From Bradyrhizobium lablabi (GTDB lineage: Bacteria > Pseudomonadota > Alphaproteobacteria > Rhizobiales > Xanthobacteraceae), in contig NZ_JAFCLN010000005.1 in assembly GCF_018129385.1 (NCBI RefSeq), forward strand, positions 186,001 through 250,000: 64,000 nucleotides of DNA, written 5' to 3'. Below the pieces are notes generated by a model that worked only from the letters and a program-made list of their open reading frames with translations, searched no databases and was not told where the DNA came from. A program made the position numbers and the translations under genes. Below are positions 46,331-54,887 of this stretch, in pieces. Numbering within the stretch: the stretch's first letter is position 1; the number at the start of each line of letters is the position of its first letter.

Positions 46331-48076
46331 CTACCGCAGCCTGACGATGAATTCCGTGCCTTCGCCGGTTTCGCCGCCCGCGTTGATGCTCTGGTCGGAC
46401 ACCATGATCGAACTGCCGCTGGTAAGCACCTCGGCGATGCGGGCCATAGCGTCCGCCGGCACGGTGATGCGGTCCAGCGCTTCGGCCGGGCTGTTGGGCG
46501 CCGGCACCGGTTTCGCCTCTGCGGGAGCCGCGGCCGCGCCTTTGCGGCGGCGCGAGGCGCGCTCGCCCTCGTCGTTCTTCTGCGCGTTGCGTGCCGTGAC
46601 CGGCATCGAAAGCACCGACCAGCGCAGCGCGTTGGTGTCGCTCTTGTCGACCTCAGCGGTGAAGACGTGCGTACCCAAGAGGCGCTCGCTCGGTGCAATC
46701 GTCACCGGTACTTCGAACACCGGCTTGAAATTCTGCCGCACATAGAGCTTTCCATCCTTGCGGCTGATCAACACGGCGACCTGGCCCTCGCGCTTCAGTT
46801 CGTTCTTCGCGACGCCCGGCAGGCGCGAGGGGTCTTTCTTGACGTCGGCGGGTGCATCCGCAGCCTTGGTCTCGGCGGGCTTGGTCTCGGCAGGCTTGTC
46901 GGCCGCTTTCGGTTCATCCGTCTTGGCCGTTTCCGGCTTGGCGGCGTCGGGCTTTGCAACCCCGGCAGTTGCTTCGGCCTTGGCCTCGGCTTCGATCTTC
47001 TCGGGCGCCTTCTCTTGCGGCTTGGCGCTGATCTCGGCTTTTGCCGTCGAATGATCGGCGGCCGTGGTCTCGGCCGGCTTCTCTTCGGACACCGCAGTGT
47101 CGACGCTCTTGGGAACTTGGTCGGCGGCCTTCGCCGTTTCCGGCTTTGCTTCGTCCGATTTGGTCACTTCCGGCTTGGCTGCGGCAGCCGCCGTCTTCGT
47201 CTCGCCGGAAGCTGCGGCAGGAGAAGCATCGGACATCGTGACGGCCGCGCGGGCGGGCATGGAGCCGCTTGCATCCGCCGTCTGGGTCAGGGCATGGCCG
47301 ACCGTCGATCGCAGTTCGAGCCCGGCATCGGCGCTATCGCTCGTCTTGGCCGCCGGCTGCGCATCAGCGCCCTTGTCCGACTTGATGCCGACCGGCGCGT
47401 CGACCTGCGGCATGTCGCCGGCCACCGGCACCACCTTCTGCGTCGCGAGCAGGGGATGCGAGAAAGCGCTTGGCGTGATTTCGCCGGGAGTCACGATCAC
47501 GCGCGCGCCCATCCTGGTCCAGTTCCACATCTTCACGGCAAATGCCATCGGCATGCGAATGCAGCCGTGCGAGGCCGGATAGCCCGGCAGCACGCCCTGA
47601 TGCATTGCGATACCCGACCAGGTGATCCGCTGCATGTACGGCATCGGCGCACCGCTATAGATGTTGGAATGGTGCATCTTGTGCTTCTGGATGATGCTGA
47701 ACACACCCATCGGCGTCGGATGACTCTTGGTGCCGGTCGAGACCGGGCTTTCCGCGAAGAACCCGTTGGCGTCGTAAACCCTTACGCGCTGCTTTTCGAC
47801 CGAGATCGCAATGATCAGCGGGCCGACCGGCTTGGCGCCGGTTTCCTTTTCGGCCTTCTCCATTTTTTTCTTGTCGGTGGCCTTGCGCGCGCGCTTGCGT
47901 TGCGGGACAGGCTGGACGGGCCGATAATAGCCGGGGTCGTAGTCCTGCCAGTAGTACAGGGCAGCCTCGGATTGCGAGGTGGCGCCGATCGTGCCGGCTG
48001 CCGTCAAGACTGCCACTTTCCAAAAACGCCCGGTGGCCGTGTCCGCGATAGAAATCCGATGCCCGCTCACGCGCAT
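46331..48076 (-). CDS. L,D-transpeptidase with degenerate second YkuD-like domain
   Basis: A periplasmic peptidoglycan cross-linking enzyme. Of 581 residues, a signal or anchor region covers about 18-40. The YkuD domain covers about 86-200 with H159 and the catalytic SHGCIR (C172). A linker of some 220 residues is rich in Ala, Lys, Glu and Pro. A second region (about 440-581) starts like another YkuD domain (QVAVLISRKDGKLYVRQNF) but has no SHGC; LDRITVPADAMARIAEVL stands where it should be. GTG 48070 has AAAGGA at eight bases and may be the true start instead of ATG 48076. Confidence 0.92.
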   Translation of the reverse strand: MRVSGHRISIADTATGRFWKVAVLTAAGTIGATSQSEAALYYWQDYDPGYYRPVQPVPQRKRARKATDKKKMEKAEKETGAKPVGPLIIAISVEKQRVRVYDANGFFAESPVSTGTKSHPTPMGVFSIIQKHKMHHSNIYSGAPMPYMQRITWSGIAMHQGVLPGYPASHGCIRMPMAFAVKMWNWTRMGARVIVTPGEITPSAFSHPLLATQKVVPVAGDMPQVDAPVGIKSDKGADAQPAAKTSDSADAGLELRSTVGHALTQTADASGSMPARAAVTMSDASPAAASGETKTAAAAAKPEVTKSDEAKPETAKAADQVPKSVDTAVSEEKPAETTAADHSTAKAEISAKPQEKAPEKIEAEAKAEATAGVAKPDAAKPETAKTDEPKAADKPAETKPAETKAADAPADVKKDPSRLPGVAKNELKREGQVAVLISRKDGKLYVRQNFKPVFEVPVTIAPSERLLGTHVFTAEVDKSDTNALRWSVLSMPVTARNAQKNDEGERASRRRKGAAAAPAEAKPVPAPNSPAEALDRITVPADAMARIAEVLTSGSSIMVSDQSINAGGETGEGTEFIVRLR

Positions 48077-48293
48077 AATCCTTTGGGAATCCCGGCCCTC
48101 AGTATGTGTTGGTTGTCGCAGACGCCTATAACGTTCACCAGAACAAGGCCTCTAGATGTCGCGGTTTTCGTTCCCACCGTAACAAAAAAGCCTCACATTC
48201 GGTTAAACCGCGCCGGTCGCCCGCTACCGCGCCGCCTTCCTGCGGGCCCTTTTGGCACTACATAGGCCGCGAGCATCACCCACGGAGCCTTTC

Positions 48294-48854
48294 ATGCCAT
48301 CGCGTGCCACCCATCCATATGACAAAAAGCAAAAATCCCGGGCCTGGCTGGCGGCGGCATTGGCGTCTTTTGTGGTGTTTTCGTCCGCCTCCACGGCCGT
48401 CGCGGCTGATGAGCCGGACCTGATCTTCCGCCGCTCGACCGTATTCAAATTCCTGAGCCCGAACGACAAGCTTGCGACCTATGGCGTCGACGACCCCGAG
48501 GTCGAGGGCGTCGCCTGTCATTTCACGATACCGGAAAAGGGCGGTTTCAAGGGTTGGCTGGGGCTTGCCGAAGAGGTTTCGGACATCTCGCTGGCCTGCC
48601 GCCAAATCGGTCCGATCCGTTTCAAGAGCAAGTCGGGGCAGGGCGAGGACATGTTTCGCCAGCGCCGCTCGCTGTTCTTCAAAAAGATGCAGATCGTCCG
48701 CGGCTGCGATTCCAAACGCAACGTGCTGGTCTACATGGTGTATTCGGACAAGCTGATCGAAGGCTCACCGAAGAATTCGACCTCATCGGTGCCGATCATG
48801 CCCTGGGGGGCCGCCGACGCCGCCGTGCAGAAATGCGGTGAATTCATTCAGTAA
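48294..48854 (+). CDS. creA: CreA-family exported protein
   Basis: A 186-residue periplasmic protein of the CreA family, function unknown. A signal sequence runs to STAVAA-D. The mature part has the family pattern VFKFLSPNDKLATYGVDDPE, GVACHFTIPEKGGFKGWLGL, and SDISLACRQIGPI, with cysteines that probably pair. It ends AVQKCGEFIQ. ATG 48294 follows CACGGAGCCTTTC. It is divergent from the L,D-transpeptidase gene. Confidence 0.93.
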   Translation: MPSRATHPYDKKQKSRAWLAAALASFVVFSSASTAVAADEPDLIFRRSTVFKFLSPNDKLATYGVDDPEVEGVACHFTIPEKGGFKGWLGLAEEVSDISLACRQIGPIRFKSKSGQGEDMFRQRRSLFFKKMQIVRGCDSKRNVLVYMVYSDKLIEGSPKNSTSSVPIMPWGAADAAVQKCGEFIQ

Positions 48855-48877
48855 GGGGCCGAACCTCAAGTCAGGGA

Positions 48878-49246
48878 TCAGCGCCTTGCGGGGCGCCGGA
48901 CCCAGGGTTCGCCAGCCGCCTCGGAGCCGTGGCACCCCACCAGCCGAACCAGCTTCTGCGGCGCCGCCTCATTGCCGTGGAAGCTGAAACTGCCCTGTTG
49001 GGACATCGCGCCGCAATTTTGCGGCTGCGCTGCCTGCATTTGCTGATCGGTCCGCTTCCCGGTAGAGCCGCCGCTCATCTGCACATTCGGCTGTCCGGTC
49101 TTGCGGGTCGGGGTGGTCTTGCCAACGTCGTTGTTGCCATTGCCCACGACTGCGATCCTTTCGCTGATGTGAGAGGTCATAACGCGCAACTGTGCCCCCG
49201 GTTGCCCGTCGTCGGGTGAGTCGGTGACGCAGCGATTGAGGTTCAT
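48878..49246 (-). CDS. Doubtful hypothetical protein
   Basis: A reading frame of 122 residues starting MNLNRCVTDSPDDGQPG and containing ERIAVVGNGNNDVGKTTPTR and a Gln/Asn/Ser-rich middle. It ends in a basic stretch GEPWVRRPARR. The composition is not that of a shadow frame, since nothing is annotated on the other strand. However, no domain or signal is seen, and the ribosome-binding site GGAGG is 13 bases from the ATG, too far. It could also start at the internal MTSHISERIAV. Treat as possible only. Confidence 0.35.
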   Translation of the reverse strand: MNLNRCVTDSPDDGQPGAQLRVMTSHISERIAVVGNGNNDVGKTTPTRKTGQPNVQMSGGSTGKRTDQQMQAAQPQNCGAMSQQGSFSFHGNEAAPQKLVRLVGCHGSEAAGEPWVRRPARR

Positions 49247-49536
49247 GGCGACAGGGGTTCCTCCACAGGAGAAAAGTGCATTCCGCCGTGGCAGGATTGG
49301 GGCTTCGGAATCGGCCGCTGAACGACATTGGCTCGGCCATTGGAGGCTATTTCCCTCTTTGAAATCGTTGATTTTTTCCTCGCAATGTTTCGTCGAAACC
49401 GGTGCGACGAAACAATTCTCCTGGGCAACGAAACCATTTTCCGCTTGTCGAGCAGATGTCCGGAAACAACCATTGGTTATCAACCCGGGCAACGAAACGG
49501 CCGAAGTGCCGGCAGCCGAACCCGGAGAGACCTTAG
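49247..49536. other. Gene-free interval with repeated short motif
   Basis: 290 bases of lower G+C without a credible gene. The 12-mer GGGCAACGAAAC occurs at about 49420 and again at about 49487, and CGACGAAAC and CGTCGAAAC occur nearby. The interval probably carries promoters for the small exported-protein genes on the plus strand. Confidence 0.4.
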
Positions 49537-49695
49537 ATGCGGACCGTCAGCTTCATTCTTGCCTTCGCTTTCACCTTGGCGGGTCCCTCGATGGCGGGTT
49601 CGGTTGATCAGGGTTTGCCCGGCGTCGGCGCCTTCTCCTATAACGGCTCGCCGGTTGTGACCCCGGCACCGGCCCTCGTGGTTGCTGCACGGTAA
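49537..49695 (+). CDS. Very small exported protein
   Basis: A 52-residue frame: MRTVSFILAFAFTLAGPSMA is a good signal peptide with cleavage after S-M-A, leaving a mature peptide of about 32 residues that begins GSVDQGLPGVGAFSYNGSP and ends ALVVAAR. A ribosome-binding site GGAGAG lies eight bases before the ATG. It precedes another exported-protein gene by 36 bases, on the same strand. No family recognised. Confidence 0.65.
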   Translation: MRTVSFILAFAFTLAGPSMAGSVDQGLPGVGAFSYNGSPVVTPAPALVVAAR

Positions 49696-49731
49696 GACGA
49701 GCCAGTCCAAAGTCAGGTTGTTAAGGCCATC

Positions 49732-50106
49732 ATGTTTCTTCGTCTTTGTACTGCCGTCATCGCCTCCACCATCATCCTTGCCGGCTCGGCGCAGGCTCAG
49801 GTCTCGTTCCGGTCAACGTTGAAATTTCCCGATCCGCGCGGCGACTTCGTTCGCGCCTGCGCCCCGCACATGATCGGCCGCTGGCAGCATCCGGAAGCTG
49901 TCTGCGGTTGCCTGCACGATTACGCTGCCGCCACCGTCGAGGACAACGATCTGCGAGAAGCGCTGCTGCGCGGCATCAGCGAGACCGGCGTGCCGACCAT
50001 CGAGGCCGATTGGGTGCCGCCGGCAAAGCAGTCGCAGATTTCGGCCACCTTCACCAAGATCGCCAAGCCGACGCTGCAATGCATGTTCGAGCCGGCCAAG
50101 CCATAA
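49732..50106 (+). CDS. Small exported protein with four cysteines
   Basis: A 124-residue predicted periplasmic protein. The signal sequence is MFLRLCTAVIASTIILAGSA with cleavage near AQA-Q. The mature part has cysteines in VRACAPHMIG, AVCGCLHDY and LQCMFEPAKP, enough for two disulphides, and a mostly helical middle. No family assigned. It may be co-transcribed with the very small exported gene upstream and the serine hydrolase 80 bases downstream. Confidence 0.8.
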   Translation: MFLRLCTAVIASTIILAGSAQAQVSFRSTLKFPDPRGDFVRACAPHMIGRWQHPEAVCGCLHDYAAATVEDNDLREALLRGISETGVPTIEADWVPPAKQSQISATFTKIAKPTLQCMFEPAKP

Positions 50107-50186
50107 CTCGACATTCGGCATCTTCCATGTCCCTGTTGATCCCCAAGCCGGCCCTTGATGGCCGGCAATCGCGTTTGGGGGAAACG

Positions 50187-51404
50187 ATGCGGCGCAATGC
50201 GATATTCGCTTGCCTGGCGTTTGCGCTTTGCTCGCCTGCTGCGGCGGCGCCGGACGAGGAACTGCTCGGCAAGGCCTCAGGCTACCCCATCGGGACACGT
50301 GCGACCTGGTATTACGACGAGAACGTCCGGGTCGGCTCGTTCAGCAATGTCGAAAAGATCCTTCCGGTCTACACGCTGAAGCACGGGACGCCGCTGGCGT
50401 TGCCCAAGGCGGCCAGCGAGCCGAGGATCGAATACCGCTTCGACAAACAGAGCTTTTCGCTCGACGATTTTCTCGCCCACCAGCGCGTCACCGGATTCCT
50501 GCTGATCAAGGACGGCCAGGTGCTGGCCGAACGCTATCAGTATGACCGCAACGCGCACCATCGCTTCGTGTCGCACTCGATGGCGAAGTCGATCGTCAGC
50601 CTTGCAGTCGGGATGGCCGTGAGCGAGGGCAAGATCGCCTCGCTCGATGATACCATCGCCAAATATGTCCCGAAGCTGGCGGGCAATCCCTATGGGGAGA
50701 CGACAATACGCAACATGCTGCGGATGTCGTCCGGCGTGCCGTTCCGGGAAGTCTATGACGGCAACGACGATCTTGCGAAGTTCGGCAGGCTGCGTGCGTC
50801 GGCCGGCTCGATCACGGCGCTGCGGGCCTTCACGGAACGCGAAGTGGAGCAGGGCACGCGTTTTCACTACGCGTCCAACCAGACGGTTGCGCTCACCGTG
50901 CTGATGCATGCGGCGACCGGCATGACGTTGACCGAGTATCTGACGCCGCGGCTGTGGCAGCCGATCGGCGCGGAGGAGGACGCAACCTGGGTCAGGAGCA
51001 GGGACGGAACGGAAACCGGATCGGGCGGCTTCAACGCGACCGTGCGTGACTATGGCCGTCTCGGAATCCTGCTCGCGAATGACGGAGAAGCAGGCGGCAG
51101 ACAGATCGTTCCGAAGGAATATCTGCTCGATGCCACCGACTGGCGCCGCCAGCCCGAAGGCTTCCGGCCGAAAAATGCGACGCCGTTCTTCGGCTATGGC
51201 TATCAGTTCTGGCTGTTCCCGGGCGAGAAGCGGCGCTTCGCGCTGCTCGGCGTCTACGGCCAGTCGGTGTTCGTCGATCCCGAACTGAAACTCGTGATGG
51301 TGATCACGGCGGCGGCGAAGAACGCCAGCGTCGGCAAGGAGTCATTTGCCCGCGAGCGCAGCGCGCTCTGGCGCGGCATCGTCGGCCAATACGGGAGCTG
51401 GTAG
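50187..51404 (+). CDS. Exported serine hydrolase, beta-lactamase class C fold
   Basis: A 405-residue periplasmic penicillin-binding-protein-like hydrolase. Signal sequence MRRNAIFACLAFALCSPAAA. The S-x-x-K nucleophile motif is SMAK (S131, K134) in HRFVSHSMAKSIVSL. The second motif is HYASNQT (228-231), similar to the Y-x-S-x-N pattern of EstB-type esterases. A third motif H/K-x-G is not obvious. It is more likely an esterase or peptidase than a true beta-lactamase. ATG 50187 has TTGGGGGAAACG upstream. Confidence 0.88.
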   Translation: MRRNAIFACLAFALCSPAAAAPDEELLGKASGYPIGTRATWYYDENVRVGSFSNVEKILPVYTLKHGTPLALPKAASEPRIEYRFDKQSFSLDDFLAHQRVTGFLLIKDGQVLAERYQYDRNAHHRFVSHSMAKSIVSLAVGMAVSEGKIASLDDTIAKYVPKLAGNPYGETTIRNMLRMSSGVPFREVYDGNDDLAKFGRLRASAGSITALRAFTEREVEQGTRFHYASNQTVALTVLMHAATGMTLTEYLTPRLWQPIGAEEDATWVRSRDGTETGSGGFNATVRDYGRLGILLANDGEAGGRQIVPKEYLLDATDWRRQPEGFRPKNATPFFGYGYQFWLFPGEKRRFALLGVYGQSVFVDPELKLVMVITAAAKNASVGKESFARERSALWRGIVGQYGSW

Positions 51405-51416
51405 ATTTTTTGTTTG

Positions 51417-51509
51417 AGCATGATCTCCGCGCAAACGCTTCGCGTTTGTCGCAGGGAAAACCGGTATCCACTTTGCGCTAACGCGGCCCTTCGGGTCCGG
51501 ATCATGCTC
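51417..51509 (+). repeat. Intergenic repeat R1, copy C (long form)
   Basis: Starts GAGCATGATCTCCGCGC, continues with AAACGCTTCGCGTTTG and AGGGAAAACCGG, and ends TCCGGATCATGCTC, as in copy A on the opposite strand. It differs by an extra block of about 20 bases (GCGCTAACGCGGCCCTTCGG) before the end. The copy fills the gap between two convergent genes. Confidence 0.85.
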
Positions 51510-51751
51510 TATCGCCGCTTCGGTCCCAGCCGCGGCACGCATTTTCGGGTGGCCACGACGCCGGCCGTCGTCATCTGCGAACCCTGGATTTCCTTGATCT
51601 GACCGGCCGGGCAGGAACCGTCATCGACCAGCACGCGCTGGCCAAGACGCAGGTCGGTGATATCGGTTTCGCGCATAACGGATTGTTGCGCGTGCGCTGG
51701 GGCCGCGAAAGCCAGCAGCGCCAATGCTGCAATCGACGAAAATATCCGCAT
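51509..51751 (-). CDS. Small exported protein
   Basis: An 80-residue secreted protein: signal sequence MRIFSSIAALALLAFAAPAH with cleavage near AHA-Q. The mature 58 residues read in part DITDLRLGQRVLVDDGSCPA and end RKCVPRLGPKRR, with two cysteines likely to pair. Family uncertain. The ATG at 51751 follows the preceding stop in TGATG; a GTG at 51754 would overlap by four bases. The two small genes are probably translated together. Confidence 0.75.
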   Translation of the reverse strand: MRIFSSIAALALLAFAAPAHAQQSVMRETDITDLRLGQRVLVDDGSCPAGQIKEIQGSQMTTAGVVATRKCVPRLGPKRR

Positions 51752-51903
51752 CACTTGCTCTGTATCTTCAGGCCGTCGGGGCCGACATTGATCTGAAAGC
51801 CTTCCGGCTTCTTCCTTGCCTCATGGAGCTGGTAGCTGAGCACGCCGACTGCGATCGCAAGTACAGCGATGATCAGATACAGCACATTGCGGTTGACGTT
51901 CAT
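51751..51903 (-). CDS. Small membrane-anchored protein
   Basis: A 50-residue protein: one helix (VLYLIIAVLAIAVGVLSYQL) followed by a hydrophilic tail HEARKKPEGFQINVGPDG, ending LKIQSK. ATG 51903 has GGAGACGCCGG upstream, a good ribosome-binding site. It overlaps the next small exported gene at TGATG, so the pair forms a small operon. Function unknown. Confidence 0.75.
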   Translation of the reverse strand: MNVNRNVLYLIIAVLAIAVGVLSYQLHEARKKPEGFQINVGPDGLKIQSK

Positions 51904-52041
51904 CCGGCGTCTCCGGGCGAGGCGTTGCGGCAAATTGTACGGGCACGCCTGTGATTCTGAAAGCGACGGCGGCCTCCACAGGCCCCACCAAAATGTGCTT
52001 TGATCGGCCCTTGAGGCCGACAACAGGGGACATCAACGACA

Positions 52042-53319
52042 ATGAACGCCGACACCCAACAAAGAATCCTCGACGCCGTCGATGCCGGTTTCGATGCGCA
52101 GCTTGCGACCACCGCCGACTTCGTCGCGATCCCCTCGACTCGCGGCGCGGAGGGGCCATGCCAGGACATGATCGGGGATCTCCTGCGCCAGCGCGGCTAT
52201 GAAGTCGACGACTGGCACCTCGACCTCGACGATCTCAAGGATCTGCGCGGCTATGGCCCGATCGAGCATGATTTTTCCAAAGCGCGCAGCGTGGTCGGCA
52301 CCTACCGGCCGCAAAACAATGCCGGCAAATCGCTGATCCTACAGGGCCACTGCGACGTCGTGCCGGCAGGCCCGCTCGACATGTGGGAGACGCCGCCGTT
52401 CTCGCCGGTCATCAAGAACGGCCGGATGTACGGCCGCGGCGCCTGCGACATGAAATCCGGCACCATCGGCGCGCTCTACGCGCTCGATGCGATCAAGGCC
52501 GCGGGCTTCAAGCCCACCGCGAGAATTCATTTCCAGAGCGTGATCGAGGAGGAGAGCACCGGCGTCGGCGCGCTCTCGACCTTGCAGCGCGGCTATCGCG
52601 CCGATGCCTGCTTCATCCCGGAACCTACCGGCGGCAACATGGTGCGCTCGCAAGTCGGCGTGATCTGGTTCCGCCTGCGCGTGCGCGGCATTCCCGTGCA
52701 TGTGGCGCAGATGGGCTCGGGCTCGAATGCGATCATGGCGGCCTATCACCTGATCCACGCGCTGCAAAAGCTCGAGGCCGAATGGAACGAGCGCGCCAAG
52801 GCCGATCGCCATTTCAAGACGCTGACGCACCCGATCAACTTCAACCCCGGCATCATCAGGGGCGGCGACTGGGCTTCCAGCGTGCCGGCCTGGTGCGACG
52901 TCGATTGCCGGATCGCGATCCTGCCGGGCTGGTCGGTGGCCGAGTGCCAGAAGGAGATTTTGGCGTGCGTCTCCGCCGCTTCGCGCGACCATCGCTTCCT
53001 CTCCAACAACCCGCCCGAGGTCGAGTGGTCCGGCTTTTTGTCGGAAGGCTATGAGCTGAAGGATTCCGCCGCGCCCGAGGCCGCATTCGGCAAAGCCCAT
53101 GCGGTGGTCTATGGCGGCGCGGTCAAGGACCTCGCCTTCACTGCGCTGACCGATACGCGCTTCTACGGGCTGAACTACAACATCCCCAGTCTGTGCTTCG
53201 GCGCCAGCGGCGAGGCGATGCACGGCTTCAACGAATATGTCGACCTGGAGTCGCTGCGGAAGTCTACGAAGGCGACTGCGCTGTTCATCGCGGAATGGTG
53301 CGGGGTGGAGAAGATGTAG
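52042..53319 (+). CDS. M20-family deacylase (ArgE/DapE-like)
   Basis: A 425-residue two-zinc amidohydrolase that removes an acyl group from an amino acid or similar substrate. Motifs: GHCDVVPAG (metal His), GRGACDMKSG (bridging Asp), EEESTGVGA (general base Glu and metal Glu), and FGASGEAMHGFNEYVD near the C-terminus (metal His). The dimerisation domain lies between about 205 and 320. Substrate is not deducible; neighbours give no clue. ATG 52042 is preceded by AGGGGACATCAACGACA. Confidence 0.92.
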   Translation: MNADTQQRILDAVDAGFDAQLATTADFVAIPSTRGAEGPCQDMIGDLLRQRGYEVDDWHLDLDDLKDLRGYGPIEHDFSKARSVVGTYRPQNNAGKSLILQGHCDVVPAGPLDMWETPPFSPVIKNGRMYGRGACDMKSGTIGALYALDAIKAAGFKPTARIHFQSVIEEESTGVGALSTLQRGYRADACFIPEPTGGNMVRSQVGVIWFRLRVRGIPVHVAQMGSGSNAIMAAYHLIHALQKLEAEWNERAKADRHFKTLTHPINFNPGIIRGGDWASSVPAWCDVDCRIAILPGWSVAECQKEILACVSAASRDHRFLSNNPPEVEWSGFLSEGYELKDSAAPEAAFGKAHAVVYGGAVKDLAFTALTDTRFYGLNYNIPSLCFGASGEAMHGFNEYVDLESLRKSTKATALFIAEWCGVEKM

Positions 53320-53321
53320 TT

Positions 53322-53432
53322 GCTCCTCATGGTGAGGAGCGCGGAGCGCGTCTCGAACCATGCAGGCCCGTCTGTGGCCTTCATCCTTCGAGACGCGGCC
53401 CTGGGGGGGCCGCTCCTCAGGATGAGGAGCAA
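53322..53432. repeat. Palindromic interspersed repeat
   Basis: CTCCTCATGGTGAGGAGCGC at the left and GCTCCTCAGGATGAGGAGC at the right are each self-complementary hairpins. GCGTCTCGAACCATG and CATCCTTCGAGACGC in the middle pair with each other. I recall this pattern as an interspersed Bradyrhizobium repeat. It fills the space between two convergent genes. Confidence 0.75.
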
Positions 53433-54212
53433 TCATTCCCACAACGCCTTCACGATCGCATCGAGCCCGTCTGTCAGCGCGGCCGGCCCTGGCTGCAAAA
53501 TCAGCGGCGACTTGATCTCGATGATGCGATTGTTGCGTACGGCCGGAATGTCGCTCCAGCCCGGGCGCTGCCGGATACGGTCGGGCACCACTTTCTTGCC
53601 GCACCAGGACGCGAGGATCACGTCCGGCGCGGCTTCGCGCACGACGTCGGGCAGGATGATGCGATCCTTCGCCGCTTGCTGAAGGCGCAATTTCGGCAGC
53701 GCGTCCTCGCCGCCGGCGATCTCGATGAGTTCGGAAACCCAGCCGATGCCGCTGATCAGCGGATCGTCCCATTCCTCGAAATAGACTTTTGGCTTCGCAG
53801 AAGCGCGGGGCGTCGATGCGACGCTCGCAAGCCTTGCCTCAAAGCCGGCCGCCAGTTGCTCCGCGCGTTCCGCAACGCCCACCATCGCGCCCAACGTCCG
53901 GATCATCGCCAAAATCCCGGCAATGTCGCGCTGGTTGAAGACGTGGATCGCAACGCCCGATCGCACGAGGTCGGCGACGATGCCGGCCTGTAGATCGGAG
54001 AACGCCAGAACGAGATCCGGCTCCAGCGCCAAAATCTTTGGAATGTCCGCCGAGATGAAGGCCGACACCCGCGGCTTCTCGCGCCGAACCTGGGGCGGTC
54101 GCACCGCATAACCTGATACGCCGACGATGCGGTCCTGCTCGCCGAGCAGGTAGAGCGTCTCCACCGTTTCTTCGGTCAGGCACACGATCCGGCGGGGAGG
54201 GAAATTTCGCAT
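53433..54212 (-). CDS. BtuF-like substrate-binding protein without signal peptide
   Basis: A 259-residue protein of the periplasmic-binding-protein-2 fold used for vitamin B12 or iron chelates: RIVCLTEETVETLYLLGEQD, GVSGYAVRPP, KILALEPDLVLAFSD, a long central helix, and then WVSELIEIAGGEDAL and DVILASWCG. The N-terminus MRNFPPRRIVCL begins directly with the first strand, so there is no signal peptide or lipobox, and no ABC transporter genes are nearby. It may therefore act in the cytoplasm. Ligand unknown. Confidence 0.82.
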   Translation of the reverse strand: MRNFPPRRIVCLTEETVETLYLLGEQDRIVGVSGYAVRPPQVRREKPRVSAFISADIPKILALEPDLVLAFSDLQAGIVADLVRSGVAIHVFNQRDIAGILAMIRTLGAMVGVAERAEQLAAGFEARLASVASTPRASAKPKVYFEEWDDPLISGIGWVSELIEIAGGEDALPKLRLQQAAKDRIILPDVVREAAPDVILASWCGKKVVPDRIRQRPGWSDIPAVRNNRIIEIKSPLILQPGPAALTDGLDAIVKALWE

Positions 54213-54332
54213 GGCGCACGATATGCAGAATTAGCAGCCGCGTGTCACTGCGGCCATTACCTCGGACGTCATTGCCTTGCTTACGCGCCGCGTCCATTCT
54301 CGCCAAACAACCCTGCCAAGGCCGGAGGACCG

Positions 54333-54731
54333 ATGACGCCGCTCGAAAAGATCAGCTCGATGAAAATGCCCTTTGCGGAACTGAAGGGCGTCAAATTCAC
54401 CGAGGCAGACAAGGACCGTGTGGTCGCGAAAATGGTGGTGCGGCCGGACCTCTGCACCTTGCATCACACCATTCATGGCGGCGCCGTGATGGCGCTGGCG
54501 GATTCGGTCGGGGCGGCCGCCACCGTCATCAACCTGCCGGAAGACGCCAAAGGCACCACGACGATCGAGAGCAAGACCAATTTCATCGGCGGCGCCAAAG
54601 AGGGAGCGACCGTAATCGCGACGGCCACCCCGGTGCACCGCGGGCGGCGTACCCAGGTATGGCAGACCCGGCTGGAAACCGAGGACGGCAAGCTCGTTGC
54701 CATCGTCACCCAGACCCAAATGGTGCTCTGA
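54333..54731 (+). CDS. PaaI-type hotdog thioesterase
   Basis: A 132-residue acyl-CoA thioesterase of the hotdog fold. The signature HHTIHGGAVMALADSVGAAA (44-63) holds the catalytic region, followed by TIESKTNFIGGAKEGATVIA and QVWQTRLE. Substrate not known; PaaI acts on phenylacetyl-CoA intermediates but no paa genes are nearby. ATG 54333 has GGAGGACCG directly upstream. Confidence 0.9.
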   Translation: MTPLEKISSMKMPFAELKGVKFTEADKDRVVAKMVVRPDLCTLHHTIHGGAVMALADSVGAAATVINLPEDAKGTTTIESKTNFIGGAKEGATVIATATPVHRGRRTQVWQTRLETEDGKLVAIVTQTQMVL

Positions 54732-54887
54732 TAGGGCCTCCTGACCGTCACAGAACATCAATGAATCCTTAATCGAAGTTTGCCGAAAATTAAGGCGGGA
54801 CAACGACTTGAAAAGAATGATGCGATGCACAATATTTGAGGTCTAGGGATTCGACGCCTCCTCGAGGGCTGCCACGAGGAGTTGACT

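Noticed and set aside
46175..48265. Plus-strand open frame of 696 codons
   Set aside because: Antisense to the L,D-transpeptidase; Gly/Leu/Arg-rich low-complexity product mirrors the Ala-Lys-Glu-Pro linker of the true gene.
48929..49219. Plus-strand frame of 96 codons opposite the doubtful gene
   Set aside because: Leu/Arg/His-rich with no signal, domain or ribosome-binding site; a mirror frame.
54213..54332. Possible cobalamin riboswitch before the BtuF-like gene
   Set aside because: No B12-box-like sequence of the right form and too little space to hold the conserved domain.
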